From the NCBI RefSeq assembly GCF_030317035.1, contig NZ_JASZYK010000006.1:1-64000 (forward strand): a DNA stretch of 64,000 bases. Reading direction: 5' to 3'. Of this stretch, positions 31,407 through 40,540 are shown piece after piece; the stretch's first letter is position 1, and every line of letters starts with the position of its first letter. Origin of the DNA: Variovorax sp. J22G73. Lineage in GTDB: Bacteria > Pseudomonadota > Gammaproteobacteria > Burkholderiales > Burkholderiaceae_C. Position numbers and translations under genes: made by a program. A model generated the notes under the pieces. The model did not search any database. It was not told the DNA's origin and saw only the letters and a program-made list of their open reading frames with translations.

Positions 31407-32528
31407 TCAGACGATCACGCCGCCGCCCAGGCAGCGCTCGCCGTCGTACAGCACGGCCGACTGCCCGGGCGTCACCGCCCATTGGGGCGCACCGAAACGC
31501 AGGCTGAATGCCTCGTTGGTATTCCCGGCCGCACCGGGTTCCCCACCGCCCATCTCGCAGGGCGCATCCGCCTGCCGGTAGCGTGCCTTCGATCCGTACT
31601 CGCCGGCCGCGGGCGCCTCGCCCGACACCCAGCTCGCGCCGTCCGCCTTGAGCTCCGACGACAGCAGCCACGGATGGTCGTGCCCCTGCACCACCCACAG
31701 CGTGTTCTTCTCGACGTCCTTGCGCGCCACGAACCACGGCGAATGGTCGCCCGAGCCGCGCTGCGCGCCCTTGTCCTTGACGCCGCCGATGCCCAGCCCC
31801 TGCCGCTGCCCCAGCGTGTAGAAGCTCAGCCCCTGGTGCTCGCCCAGCTTGCGGCCGCGGTCGTCCTTGATGGGGCCCGGCTCCTTGGAGATGTAGCGGT
31901 TCAGGAAATCGCGAAACGGCCGCTCGCCGATGAAGCAGATGCCGGTCGAGTCCTTCTTCTTCGCGTTGGGCAGCCCGATGTCTTCCGCGATGCGGCGCAC
32001 TTCGGTCTTGTGCAGCTCGCCGACGGGAAACAGCGTCTTCGACAGCTGCGCCTGGTTCAGGCGGTGCAGGAAGTAGCTCTGGTCCTTCGACGGGTCCAGC
32101 CCCTTCAGCAGCTCGTGCCTGCCGGTGGCTTCGTTCAACCGCACGCGGGCGTAGTGGCCGGTGGCGATCTTCTCGGCGCCCAGGCGCATGGCGTGGTCGA
32201 GGAAGGCCTTGAACTTGATCTCGGCATTGCACAGCACGTCGGGGTTGGGCGTGCGGCCGGCCTTGTATTCGCGCAGGAACTCGGCGAACACGCGGTCCTT
32301 GTAGTCGGCGGCGAAGTTGACGTGCTCGATCTCGATGCCCAGCACGTCGGCCACGCTGGCGGCGTCCACGAAGTCGATGTTCGACGAGCAGTACTCGCTG
32401 TCGTCGTCGTCTTCCCAGTTCTTCATGAAGATGCCGACCACCTCATGCCCCTGCTGCTTGAGCAGGTGCGCCGTGACGGCGGAGTCCACGCCGCCGCTCA
32501 GTCCCACCACGATCCGATGATTTGCCAT
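31407..32528 (-). CDS. mnmA: tRNA-specific 2-thiouridylase MnmA
   Basis: MnmA adds sulfur to U34 of tRNA Lys, Glu and Gln. The 373-aa protein has the PP-loop SGGVDS (11-16), catalytic cysteines C100 (NPDVLCNAEIKF) and C198 (DSTGICFIG), and SKDQSYFLHRL. The ATG at 32528 (MANHRIVVGLSGG) was chosen; the longer frame upstream is non-homologous. It is divergent from the second fadD over 184 nt. Confidence 0.96.
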   Translation of the reverse strand: MANHRIVVGLSGGVDSAVTAHLLKQQGHEVVGIFMKNWEDDDDSEYCSSNIDFVDAASVADVLGIEIEHVNFAADYKDRVFAEFLREYKAGRTPNPDVLCNAEIKFKAFLDHAMRLGAEKIATGHYARVRLNEATGRHELLKGLDPSKDQSYFLHRLNQAQLSKTLFPVGELHKTEVRRIAEDIGLPNAKKKDSTGICFIGERPFRDFLNRYISKEPGPIKDDRGRKLGEHQGLSFYTLGQRQGLGIGGVKDKGAQRGSGDHSPWFVARKDVEKNTLWVVQGHDHPWLLSSELKADGASWVSGEAPAAGEYGSKARYRQADAPCEMGGGEPGAAGNTNEAFSLRFGAPQWAVTPGQSAVLYDGERCLGGGVIV

Positions 32529-32712
32529 AAGCCCGCCATTGTCCCAGCCCGGCGGTAGGGGCTGGCGGCGTGTGGGAAATCGGGAAAACCCGTGTCGCCG
32601 GCTTGTCAGCGGCAACCCCACGGCGCGAAGGGCCGGCGCTACAGTGCCCCTGAACGAGGCGGCCCCGTCCGCCCGCGCGATTTGCAACAACAGCACAGCG
32701 GAGACAAGACGC

Positions 32713-34440
32713 ATGGCCACCCCCTCCCCCGCCACGGCTTCCGGCCACGACCTGCCCTGGACGCGCAACTACCCGAGCGGCATGCGCTGGGACGCCGAGC
32801 TGCCCGTGAAGCCGGTGCAGCAGATGCTCGACGAGGCCGTGGCGCGCTGGCCCGACCATTCGGCGGTCGAGTTCATGGGCCAATCGCTCACCTACCGGGA
32901 GCTCGGCGCCGCGGTCGATCGCGCCGCCAGGGGCCTGCAGGACCTGGGCGTGAAGCCCGGCGTGCACGTGGGCCTGTACCTGCCCAACACGCCGCACTAC
33001 CCGATCGCCTTCTTCGCCGTGCTCAAGGCCGGCGGCACGGTCGTCAACTACTCGCCGCTGGACGCCGAGCGCGTGCTGGCCCACAAGATCGAGCACAGCC
33101 GCACCGACATCCTGGTCACGCTCGACCTCGTCAACCTGTACCCGCTGATGGCGCGCCTGCTCGACAACTCGCGCCTGAAGACGCTGGTGGTCGGCAGCCT
33201 CGGCGACTACGGCGCGGCGGGCGACAAGGTACAGGCGCAACTGCAGGCGGCCGGCCAGGTCGCGCCCGTGCCCACCGACGCGCGCCACGTGCGCTTCACC
33301 GACCTGCTGAAGAGCCAGGGCGCGCACCACGCCTACCCGCTGGGTGACCTGGCCGAGGAGATCGTGGTGCTGCAGTACACCGGCGGCACCACCGGCCTGC
33401 CCAAGGGCGCGATGCTCACGCACGCCAACCTCACGTCGGCCTCGGCGCAGTACTACGAGTCCACGCGCGGCGAGCCGCCCATCCTGGACGAAGGCAAGGA
33501 GCGCTTCCTGGTGGTGCTGCCGCTGTTCCACATCTTCGCGCTCAGCGCCGCGATGCTGCTCGGCGTGCGGCTGGGCGCGGCGCTGGTGCTGCACACGCGC
33601 TTCGATGTCGACGCGGTCATGAACGAGCTCGCGGCCAGCAAGATCAGCGTGTTCCCCGGCGTGCCGACGATGTACACCGCCATTCTCTCGCACCCCAAGG
33701 CGAAGGAGATGGACCTGCGCTCGCTCAAGTTCTGCGGCTCGGGCGGCGCGCCGCTGCCGGTGGAGGTGGAGCAGCGCTTCTTCGCGCTCACCGGCTGCCA
33801 CCTGAACGAAGGCTGGGGCATGACCGAGACCTCGCCCGTGGGCACCTTCACGCCCGCGCGCGGCGTGCGCAAGGCGGGCTCGTGCGGCATGCCGCTGCCG
33901 CAGGTGCGCATCAAGCTCGTGAGCCTGGACGACCCGGCCAAGGACGTCACCACCTTCGGCGAAGCCGGCGAGCTGTGCATCAGCGGCCCGAACGTGATGA
34001 AGGGCTACTGGAACAACCCGAAGGCCACCGCCGAGTCGATGACCGCCGACGGCTATTTCCGCAGCGGCGACGTCGCCAAGATGGACGCCGACGGCTACCT
34101 CTACATCGTCGACCGCACCAAGGACATGCTGCTGTGCGGCGGCTACAACGTGTACCCGCGCGTGCTGGAAGAAGCGGTGTACGAACACCCTTCGGTGGCC
34201 GAGGTGTGCGTGATCGGCATTCCCGACGACTACCGCGGCCAGTCGCCCAAGGCCTTCGTGAAGCTGAAGGAAGGCGCGCAGGAACTGACGCTGGACGCGC
34301 TCAAGGCCTTCCTGAAAGACCGCCTCGGCAAGCACGAGATGATCGGCGCGCTGGAGATTCGCGCGGAGCTGCCGAAGACGGCGGTGGGCAAGCTCTCGAA
34401 GAAGGACCTCGTGGACGAGGAAGCCCGCAAGCGAGGCTGA
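32713..34440 (+). CDS. Long-chain fatty acid-CoA ligase (second FadD-type)
   Basis: This 575-aa ANL-family enzyme has P-loop YTGGTTGLPKGAMLTHANL, GWGMTETSPVG, the hinge GYFRSGDVAKMD and the C-terminal lysine motif PKTAVGKLSKKDL. It is more distant from E. coli FadD than the gene at 24,436; substrate length is unknown. The ATG at 32713 starts MATPSPATASGHDLPW. The last codons carry a short tandem duplication (GAGGCTGAACA twice around the stop). Confidence 0.88.
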   Translation: MATPSPATASGHDLPWTRNYPSGMRWDAELPVKPVQQMLDEAVARWPDHSAVEFMGQSLTYRELGAAVDRAARGLQDLGVKPGVHVGLYLPNTPHYPIAFFAVLKAGGTVVNYSPLDAERVLAHKIEHSRTDILVTLDLVNLYPLMARLLDNSRLKTLVVGSLGDYGAAGDKVQAQLQAAGQVAPVPTDARHVRFTDLLKSQGAHHAYPLGDLAEEIVVLQYTGGTTGLPKGAMLTHANLTSASAQYYESTRGEPPILDEGKERFLVVLPLFHIFALSAAMLLGVRLGAALVLHTRFDVDAVMNELAASKISVFPGVPTMYTAILSHPKAKEMDLRSLKFCGSGGAPLPVEVEQRFFALTGCHLNEGWGMTETSPVGTFTPARGVRKAGSCGMPLPQVRIKLVSLDDPAKDVTTFGEAGELCISGPNVMKGYWNNPKATAESMTADGYFRSGDVAKMDADGYLYIVDRTKDMLLCGGYNVYPRVLEEAVYEHPSVAEVCVIGIPDDYRGQSPKAFVKLKEGAQELTLDALKAFLKDRLGKHEMIGALEIRAELPKTAVGKLSKKDLVDEEARKRG

Positions 34441-34460
34441 ACACGAGGCTGAACAGCAAA

Positions 34461-34476
34461 AGCCCGCCAGCGGGCT
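34461..34476 (-). terminator. Short hairpin between convergent fadD-type and monooxygenase genes
   Basis: AGCCCG-CCAG-CGGGCT forms a perfect 6-bp stem. On the minus strand it is followed by TTTTGC, a weak T-run, so it best fits termination of the monooxygenase gene. Confidence 0.5.
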
Positions 34477-34489
34477 CGAGCCTCGGTGG

Positions 34490-35482
34490 TTACTGCTTCT
34501 TCTGCCCGAACGCCTCGGCCAGCAGCTCGTAGGAGCGCAGCCGGGCCGCATGGTCGAACACCTGCGAGGTGATCATGAGTTCGTCCGCACCGGTGCGCGC
34601 CACGAAGGCTTCCACGCCCTTCTTCACCGTCTCGACCGAGCCCACGGCGGAGCACGACAGCACCGAGTCGAGCAGCGCGTTCTCGGCCGGCCCGACCTTC
34701 TGGCGGTAGTTTTCCACCGGCGGCGGCAGGCGGCCGGGGCGGCCGCTGCGCAGGTTCACGAAGGCCTGCTGCCACGAGGTGGCGCGGAACTCGGCCTCGG
34801 CGTCGGTGTCGGCCGCGAACACGTTGAAGCCCAGCATCACGTACGGCTTGCTCAACTGCGCCGACGGCTTGAAGGTCTCGCGGTAGATCTGGATGGCCTG
34901 CATGATCTGCTGCGGCGCGAAGTGCGAGGCGAAGGCATAAGGCAGGCCCAGGTGCGCCGCCAGTTGCGCGCCGAAGGTGCTGGAGCCCAGGATCCACACC
35001 GGCACCTCGAGCCCCGCGCCCGGCACGGCCTTCACGGCCTGCTGGGGCGCCTTCGACATGAAGTCCATCAGCTCGACCACGTCCTGCGGGAACTGGTCGG
35101 AGTCCGACTCCAGGTTGCGCCGCAGGGCGCGCGCGGTGCGCTGGTCGGAGCCGGGCGCGCGGCCCAGGCCCAGGTCGACGCGCCCCGGGTACAGCGACTC
35201 CAGCGTGCCGAACTGCTCGGCGATCACCAGCGGCGAATGGTTGGGGAGCATCACCCCGCCGGCGCCGATGCGGATGGTGGAGGTGCCCGCCCCCACGTAC
35301 GACAGCAGCACGGCCGTGGCCGCGCTCGCGATGCCCGGCATGCCGTGGTGCTCGGCCAGCCAGTAGCGCGTGTAGCCCAGCTTTTCGCCTTGCTGCGCGA
35401 GCGAGAGCGAGTTGCGGAACGACTGCGCGGCGTCGCTGCCCTCGGTGATCGGGGAAAGGTCGAGGATCGATAACGGAATCAT
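34490..35482 (-). CDS. LLM-class flavin-dependent oxidoreductase (luciferase-like, YhbW/MsnO8 type)
   Basis: This 330-aa TIM-barrel protein is of the luciferase-like monooxygenase group that uses reduced FMN. It begins MIPLSILDLSPITEGSDA and has the conserved YWLAEHHGMPGIASAATAVL and GAGGVMLPNHSPLVIAEQFG. GRVDLGLGRAPGSDQRT is diagnostic of the MsnO8/YhbW subgroup. The substrate is unknown. It is the last gene of a possible five-gene minus-strand unit (40,255 to 34,490), 44 nt after the zinc-ribbon gene. Confidence 0.88.
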   Translation of the reverse strand: MIPLSILDLSPITEGSDAAQSFRNSLSLAQQGEKLGYTRYWLAEHHGMPGIASAATAVLLSYVGAGTSTIRIGAGGVMLPNHSPLVIAEQFGTLESLYPGRVDLGLGRAPGSDQRTARALRRNLESDSDQFPQDVVELMDFMSKAPQQAVKAVPGAGLEVPVWILGSSTFGAQLAAHLGLPYAFASHFAPQQIMQAIQIYRETFKPSAQLSKPYVMLGFNVFAADTDAEAEFRATSWQQAFVNLRSGRPGRLPPPVENYRQKVGPAENALLDSVLSCSAVGSVETVKKGVEAFVARTGADELMITSQVFDHAARLRSYELLAEAFGQKKQ

Positions 35483-35526
35483 GGCGCGATCATGGCGCGA
35501 ACCGCCCGACGGCGTCGCCCGAGGGG

Positions 35527-37206
35527 CTATTCGGTTTGGTATAGCGTGCTCACGCTCGCGAAGTCGCGTCCGTTCTGCTCCACGTTCACCTGGAACGGCA
35601 CGCTTTCTCCGGGCGCGATGGCCGGCAGGTTGTCCACCAGCTTGAAGCCGGTGAGCTGCCCGTTGCGGTCGCGCAGGCTCACCCACAGGCGCACCTTGCC
35701 GACGATGCTGCTGCCCGGGTTCTTCACGCTGCCCGTGACCTCCACGCTCTTGTAGGTGAAGCGCTGGCTGAAGTTGAGCAGCACGCTGCCGGTCTCCGCC
35801 TTCGTGCCCGTCACCTTCACCTCCATGGGCTTGCGCGGGCCCGGCATCGCGGCACGGCGCATGGGCTTCCATTCGATGCGCGTCTGCGTGATGCGCTCCA
35901 TGTCCTCCGGCTCCAGGAAGATCGGAAAGCGCTCGCCCGGATACAGGTACGCCAGCCCCGCGATGTTCGTGGTGCCGTGGAACTTGTTGCCGCTGTAGCG
36001 CGAGATCACGCCGCCCGGCGCGAGCACCACCGCGTCGGTGCTGCGGTTGACCAGCTCGCCCAGGAACAGCCGCTGCTGGATGTTGTTGCGCCCGTCCACC
36101 AGCGGCAGCAGCTCGAGCTGCCTGTCGTCGAAGCGCTCGCTGTCTTCGGCCAGCAGGTCGTCGGTGCCCAGGCGCAGGTCGGGGTTGAAGTTTTCCGGGC
36201 CGCCGGCCGTGCGAATCACGCGGTCGGCGCTGCGCACCGGCGTGCGGGCGCCGCTGCTTTCGAGCGTGCTGTAGCCGATGCGGTAGTCCCACGCCGCAAT
36301 GGCCGCGGCGCGGCCGAAGCGCGCGATGCTCACGTCCACCGAGGTGCGCGCGCCGGGCGCCAGCTCGTTGGCCTGCCCGTAGCCGTGGCCGAAGCCGATC
36401 ACCTGCCCCGCGTCGTCGTACAGCGTGACCAGCACCTCGATGCCGCCGATGGCGGTGGCGTCCTTGCGGTCGTTGGCCACGCGGCCCACCAGCCGCACGC
36501 GTTCGCCCTGCTGCACGAGCCGCGCCCGCGCGAAGGCCAGGCGCGGCCCCTGCACGCTGCTGTAGGGCTCGCTGAGCTTCTGCACGCGCAGCTCCTGGCG
36601 CGTGACGTTCTTGCCGCTGGGCATGTCGATGAGCGCGGGCGCGCTCTCGCCGGGCTCCAGCACGGCGATGGGCAGCGTCTCGCTGCGCTCGTCGAGGCGG
36701 CTGTCGCCGTCGTAGTAAACGGCGCGGATGCTGGCGCGCGACAGCGGCTTGCCGGTTTCGTTGCGCGCCACCACCAGCAGCTTGGGCTGCGCCGAACTGC
36801 CGCTGCCCACCAGCACCTGGCGCGGCTCGCCGAGCTTCACGCCGTCGGTGGGAATGGTGCGGTCCACCAGCGCCGCGACCGTGGGCCGCTGCGCATCGGA
36901 CGTGCCGCGCGACTTGAAGAACAGCAGCCCCACCACCTGGAACACCAGCACCGCGCCCAGCACGATGGCCACGCCGATGCCGGCCTTGCGCAGCATCAGC
37001 TTCTGCCGCAGCGCCTCTTCCGCCGCGAGCCGCCGGCCGGCCTCGTTCTTCACCTGGTCGAGCACGCGCTCGAGCCGGTCGGACACCTTGTCTTCCACCA
37101 GCGTGACCGAGCCGCAGTGCTCGCAGGTGTATTCGTTCAGGCCCGTGCGCTTGAGCACGCTGCTGCCGCATTCGCCGCACTTGAGCGTCTGGAGGTCGAT
37201 GGTCAT
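35527..37206 (-). CDS. Zinc-ribbon, single-span membrane protein with repeated beta domains (unknown function)
   Basis: This 559-aa protein has an N-terminal zinc ribbon (CGECGSS and CEHCGS, cysteines about 10/13 and 28/31). A coiled, charged linker follows, then one transmembrane helix at about 75-95 (AGIGVAIVLGAVLVFQVVGLL). A large extracytoplasmic part contains several FxLYD-like beta-sandwich repeats: ARNETGKPLSRASI, VANDRKDATAIGGIEVLVTLYD and GSVKNPGSSIVGKVRLWVSLRD. The ATG at 37206 removes 24 non-homologous residues. Function is unknown. It lies 10 nt after the SMI1/KNR4 gene. Confidence 0.75.
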   Translation of the reverse strand: MTIDLQTLKCGECGSSVLKRTGLNEYTCEHCGSVTLVEDKVSDRLERVLDQVKNEAGRRLAAEEALRQKLMLRKAGIGVAIVLGAVLVFQVVGLLFFKSRGTSDAQRPTVAALVDRTIPTDGVKLGEPRQVLVGSGSSAQPKLLVVARNETGKPLSRASIRAVYYDGDSRLDERSETLPIAVLEPGESAPALIDMPSGKNVTRQELRVQKLSEPYSSVQGPRLAFARARLVQQGERVRLVGRVANDRKDATAIGGIEVLVTLYDDAGQVIGFGHGYGQANELAPGARTSVDVSIARFGRAAAIAAWDYRIGYSTLESSGARTPVRSADRVIRTAGGPENFNPDLRLGTDDLLAEDSERFDDRQLELLPLVDGRNNIQQRLFLGELVNRSTDAVVLAPGGVISRYSGNKFHGTTNIAGLAYLYPGERFPIFLEPEDMERITQTRIEWKPMRRAAMPGPRKPMEVKVTGTKAETGSVLLNFSQRFTYKSVEVTGSVKNPGSSIVGKVRLWVSLRDRNGQLTGFKLVDNLPAIAPGESVPFQVNVEQNGRDFASVSTLYQTE

Positions 37207-37216
37207 GCGTTGGTTC

Positions 37217-37822
37217 TTACCAGCCGAAGGTGTCGGCAATGTCCTCGGCCGCGCTCGGGCCGCCGAGCAGCGGCGCAAGGCGTTCGATCAGGCGGGCGCG
37301 GTGCACGGGGTCGACCTCGCAGTCGTCCGCGTTCGTGAAGATCTCGTCGCCCGCCTCGTCCCACACCTGGCCGATGGTGCCCAGGCACGCCGCCATCTGG
37401 AAGATGTCGTCAAACAGCGGCCCGTTGTCCTCCCAGGCGCCCGCGCCGTGCATCGCGAACTGGATCGCGCCCGTGCGCAGGTCGAAGATGAACGGGTCGG
37501 CGCCCTGGTCGGCCACCACCAGCCAGTGCTCGGGCCAATCGGCCAGCCGCTCGCCGGTGATGCCCTGCCAGCGGTAGCCCGCCTGCAGCTGCCACAGACG
37601 CGAGAGCGGCGGAATGCTGAAGGGGTTGCCGGCGGTGGGCACCGTGAGGCCGGCGTGGCCGACGCGCTCGTTGATCCATTCGCCCAGCGGCCCCACCTGC
37701 TCGTAGAAGGTGGCGATGGCCGGCGGCAGCGCGATGTCGCCGCGCCAGTGGTCCGCGGCCGTCTGCGGTGCCAGCGCGCCGTGAGGGGCGAGGGCCGCGC
37801 GGGCCTGTTCGATCGATGCCAA
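37217..37822 (-). CDS. SMI1/KNR4 (SUKH-like) domain protein
   Basis: This 201-aa protein has its core LPPAIATFYEQVGPLGEWI, then WQGITGERLADWPEHWLVVADQGADPFIFDLRTGAI, resembling SUKH/SMI1-KNR4 proteins. Many of those are immunity proteins to contact-dependent toxins, but many are housekeeping; no toxin gene is adjacent. The start is TTG at 37822 with CGGAGA upstream; the longer frame belongs to the overlapping VanW gene. It lies between the VanW fusion (13-nt gap) and the zinc-ribbon gene (10-nt gap). Confidence 0.65.
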   Translation of the reverse strand: MASIEQARAALAPHGALAPQTAADHWRGDIALPPAIATFYEQVGPLGEWINERVGHAGLTVPTAGNPFSIPPLSRLWQLQAGYRWQGITGERLADWPEHWLVVADQGADPFIFDLRTGAIQFAMHGAGAWEDNGPLFDDIFQMAACLGTIGQVWDEAGDEIFTNADDCEVDPVHRARLIERLAPLLGGPSAAEDIADTFGW

Positions 37823-37835
37823 GTTTTTTCTCCGT

Positions 37836-39653
37836 TCAGGGGTTGCAGGCAGCCTGCAGTGCGGTGCGCAAGGCGGCCACGTCGCCGGGCGCGACTTCGC
37901 GGACGCCGAGGCCCGACAGGCCACAGGCGGTGGACGCCACCACCGGCACGCCGGCCGCCACGGCGCGCAGCAAGGCGCGCGGCGCGTGTTCGATGTGCGC
38001 CGGAAGCACGACGACGCTGGCACCCGCCAGTGCATCGCCGCGCCAGTTCATGTGTTCGACGTGCGCAATGCCTTGCCACAGGCGTGCGTCGTCCGACGGC
38101 GAGCCCCACACGCGCAGCCGGCACGGCATGCCCTGCAGCGCGGCGGCGAGCTCGCGTGCGCCCTTGCGCGCCAACGCGCTGGCGGCGAACACGACGAGCG
38201 GCAAGCGCTCATGCTCACGCTCGATCGCGGTCGCCTTCATTTCAGGCAGCACCCAATCGAGCGGCTGCAGCGCGGCCTGCGGCGCCAGCACGCCCAGATG
38301 CTGCGCGACCTCGGCGTGCGGCGTCACCACGACGGCCGCGCGCGCCAGCGCAAGCGCCTCGGCGCGCACGAGCAGCGGGTCGGCGCGAAAGTCGCGCAGC
38401 GTGGCGTCTTCAGGCCACTGCCGGGCCGCGGCGTCGAGCCGTGCTTCCACCTCGGCCATCGGCAACGCACCGGCCAGCACCGTGACGCGGCGGCCATCGA
38501 GCGCGCCGATGCGCTGCAGGTGCGGCAACAGCGCCTGCTCGACGACCAGGTGCGTGTGCGCGGGCTCCAGCCGCGCCGCGAAGGCGAGCGCAAGCCAGCG
38601 CTGGCCGTCGATCAGGCTGGCCTGCCGACGCCCCGCCTGCCGCGCCCACAGCCGCTGCCACAGCGCGCGGCGCACGCTCACGGCGGCCGGCGATTGCGGC
38701 GGCGGCGTGCTTTCGGCGACCGGTTCGCGGTGCCAGCCTGTCACAGCCCGCCGCCAGAACGCGAGCCGCACGGGCAGCGGCTGCATGCGTTGCGCGTCGG
38801 GGTGATGCGCATGAAGGTAGCGCGCGAACTCGGGCGTCCAGCCATCGACCAGCACCACTGTTCGCCCGCGCGGGCCGACATCGACGGGCGGGCGATGGCG
38901 AAAGCAGGTGGTCTGGTCGCAGCTCAGGCAGCCGCGCGCGAGCGGCAGCGCCGGGGTGTCCCCCACTTCACCCACTTCACCAGCTTCGTTCGCGCGCCGC
39001 AGCACCAGTGGGCGCTGCGACACCAGCGGCGAACGCGCGCGAATGCGCAGCACCAGTTCGCTGTCGGTCAGCTCCACCTCGAGCCGCCACGCGTGCCGGG
39101 CCCGCAGCTTCAGGTCGACGTAGTTCCAGAACACGGTGGCGTCGATGGCATCGCCGCCGGCGCTCTCGGCCTGCTCGATGCGCGCGCTGTGCCCATGGCG
39201 CTCGACCAGCTCGAAACCCGCGCGCGCGGCGACGGTGGCCAAGGCGTTCGACAACTGGCACAGGCCGCCGGCCAGCGTCGGCACCACGCAACCGCCGCGC
39301 AGCTCGCGGCCCACGACGAAGCCGCGCCAAGCGCCGGGCCGGCCCAGCTGGCGCCAGAAGCTCAGCACCTCGCCGGCGGGCACCTCGATGGCGTCGAACG
39401 CGCGGCGTGCCACGCGCAGGTTCTGCACCTTGCCCGCCACCAGGGGAAATTCGTCCGTTCGGCCGTCGGCCCACAAAGGGGTGCGGCAGTGCGCGAGCAC
39501 GGGCGCGTCGGCCAGCGCGTGGCCGACCTGCCAGCGCCGCGCCGACGGCCGCAGCGTTTCGCGCAGTGCGTGGGCCGTGGCGAGCAGCCGGGAGCGCAGC
39601 CAGAAGTCGATCGCGTCGATGCGGCGCGGCGGCTGCCAGGCCTGCACGCTCAC
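37836..39653 (-). CDS. VanW-domain / glycosyltransferase (GT-B) fusion protein
   Basis: This 605-aa two-part protein has a VanW domain at about residues 60-190 (VAGKVQNLRVARRAFDAIEVPAGEVLSF then GCVVPTLAGGLCQLSNAL). VanW is widespread and of unknown biochemistry. A cysteine cluster CLSCDQTTC follows near residue 240. The C-terminal half resembles a GT4-like glycosyltransferase: a HxVVEQALLPHL helix, LPLVVFAASALARKGARELAAAL, and a last segment ASVVVLPAHIEHAPRALLRAVAAGVPVVAS. The GTG start overlaps the upstream gene as GTGA. No signal peptide or membrane segment is evident. Confidence 0.75.
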   Translation of the reverse strand: MSVQAWQPPRRIDAIDFWLRSRLLATAHALRETLRPSARRWQVGHALADAPVLAHCRTPLWADGRTDEFPLVAGKVQNLRVARRAFDAIEVPAGEVLSFWRQLGRPGAWRGFVVGRELRGGCVVPTLAGGLCQLSNALATVAARAGFELVERHGHSARIEQAESAGGDAIDATVFWNYVDLKLRARHAWRLEVELTDSELVLRIRARSPLVSQRPLVLRRANEAGEVGEVGDTPALPLARGCLSCDQTTCFRHRPPVDVGPRGRTVVLVDGWTPEFARYLHAHHPDAQRMQPLPVRLAFWRRAVTGWHREPVAESTPPPQSPAAVSVRRALWQRLWARQAGRRQASLIDGQRWLALAFAARLEPAHTHLVVEQALLPHLQRIGALDGRRVTVLAGALPMAEVEARLDAAARQWPEDATLRDFRADPLLVRAEALALARAAVVVTPHAEVAQHLGVLAPQAALQPLDWVLPEMKATAIEREHERLPLVVFAASALARKGARELAAALQGMPCRLRVWGSPSDDARLWQGIAHVEHMNWRGDALAGASVVVLPAHIEHAPRALLRAVAAGVPVVASTACGLSGLGVREVAPGDVAALRTALQAACNP

Positions 39654-40255
39654 GCGGCGGGGCCTCGCTTGCGCCATTGGCCGAGGTCGGCCTCGATGCG
39701 CTCTTCGATGTTGCCGCTCCAGTGCGCGCCGAAGCCGGCGGCGCGCAGCAATTCGACGATGCGGTGGCCCACCACCACGGTGTTGGCCTCGCGCTGCTCG
39801 ATCTCGGGGATCATGCCGCCGCTGAAGGCCAGGTGCAGGCGGCCGGTGCGCACCGCGGTGTCCAGGTCTTGCGAGTGATAGAAGCAGCAGCCGCGAATGC
39901 CGGAGTCTTGCCGGCCCGCGGCGCGCCAGTGCTCGCGCACGTCGTCGTGGCCGTCGGCCAGCGTGTTGCCCGCGCGGTGCAGCGCAATGATCTTCTCGCC
40001 GCGCAGCTGCGCGAACACCGCTTCGAGGCGGTCGTACTCGGTGAGCGCGGGCCAGGTGGCCTCGTCGGCATGCTTGGCGGCGCAGGCGCGCGCGGCCTCT
40101 TCCTTGACCCAGGCACGGTCTTCGGCGGTGAGCTCGTCCGGATCGAGGTACTCGTCGGTGATCATCCATTCGATGTCGGCATCGGGATGAAAGCCGCTCC
40201 ACACCAGGTCGTGGATGCGTCCGCGCGTGTCTTCAGGGGCGAGAGTGAGGGCCAT
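39650..40255 (-). CDS. DUF6891-like conserved protein
   Basis: This 201-aa soluble, acidic protein ends in a basic tail. EYDRLEAVFAQLRGEKIIALHRAGNT and the later GCCFYHSQDLDTAVRTGRLHLAF recall DUF6891 proteins; assignment is from remembered motifs. Function is unknown. It starts at ATG 40255 and overlaps the VanW fusion start by 4 nt, so the two are probably translated together. Confidence 0.55.
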   Translation of the reverse strand: MALTLAPEDTRGRIHDLVWSGFHPDADIEWMITDEYLDPDELTAEDRAWVKEEAARACAAKHADEATWPALTEYDRLEAVFAQLRGEKIIALHRAGNTLADGHDDVREHWRAAGRQDSGIRGCCFYHSQDLDTAVRTGRLHLAFSGGMIPEIEQREANTVVVGHRIVELLRAAGFGAHWSGNIEERIEADLGQWRKRGPAA

Positions 40256-40540
40256 GCGTGTTGGGTTGCCGCGGTGGCGGCGACGAATCATGCTTTCTTG
40301 TTTGCGGGCGGGAGCGCCTTCGTATTTTCGCCCACTGCACCAGGATGGCGCAGTAATGCAAAAGCATGATGGCCGTGCAGCCACCCCCTCCGGTCCGCGC
40401 CATCATGAAGGATGCGCCGTGGCAAGGCAATGCGCCGTTTGGCGCAGGGCCTCGTGCGCACGCAAAGCTGGGCGAGCCTGCCCGGCACGGCGCACCGGCG
40501 TGGTGCCGCGAAGGGCAGTGGCTATGCTCGGCGGCTCTTC

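Noticed and set aside
37823..38035. Upstream extension of the SMI1/KNR4 gene into the VanW gene
   Set aside because: The extra residues are Arg/Cys/Pro-rich shadow sequence of the VanW frame; the TTG at 37822 has a ribosome site and fits the gene spacing.
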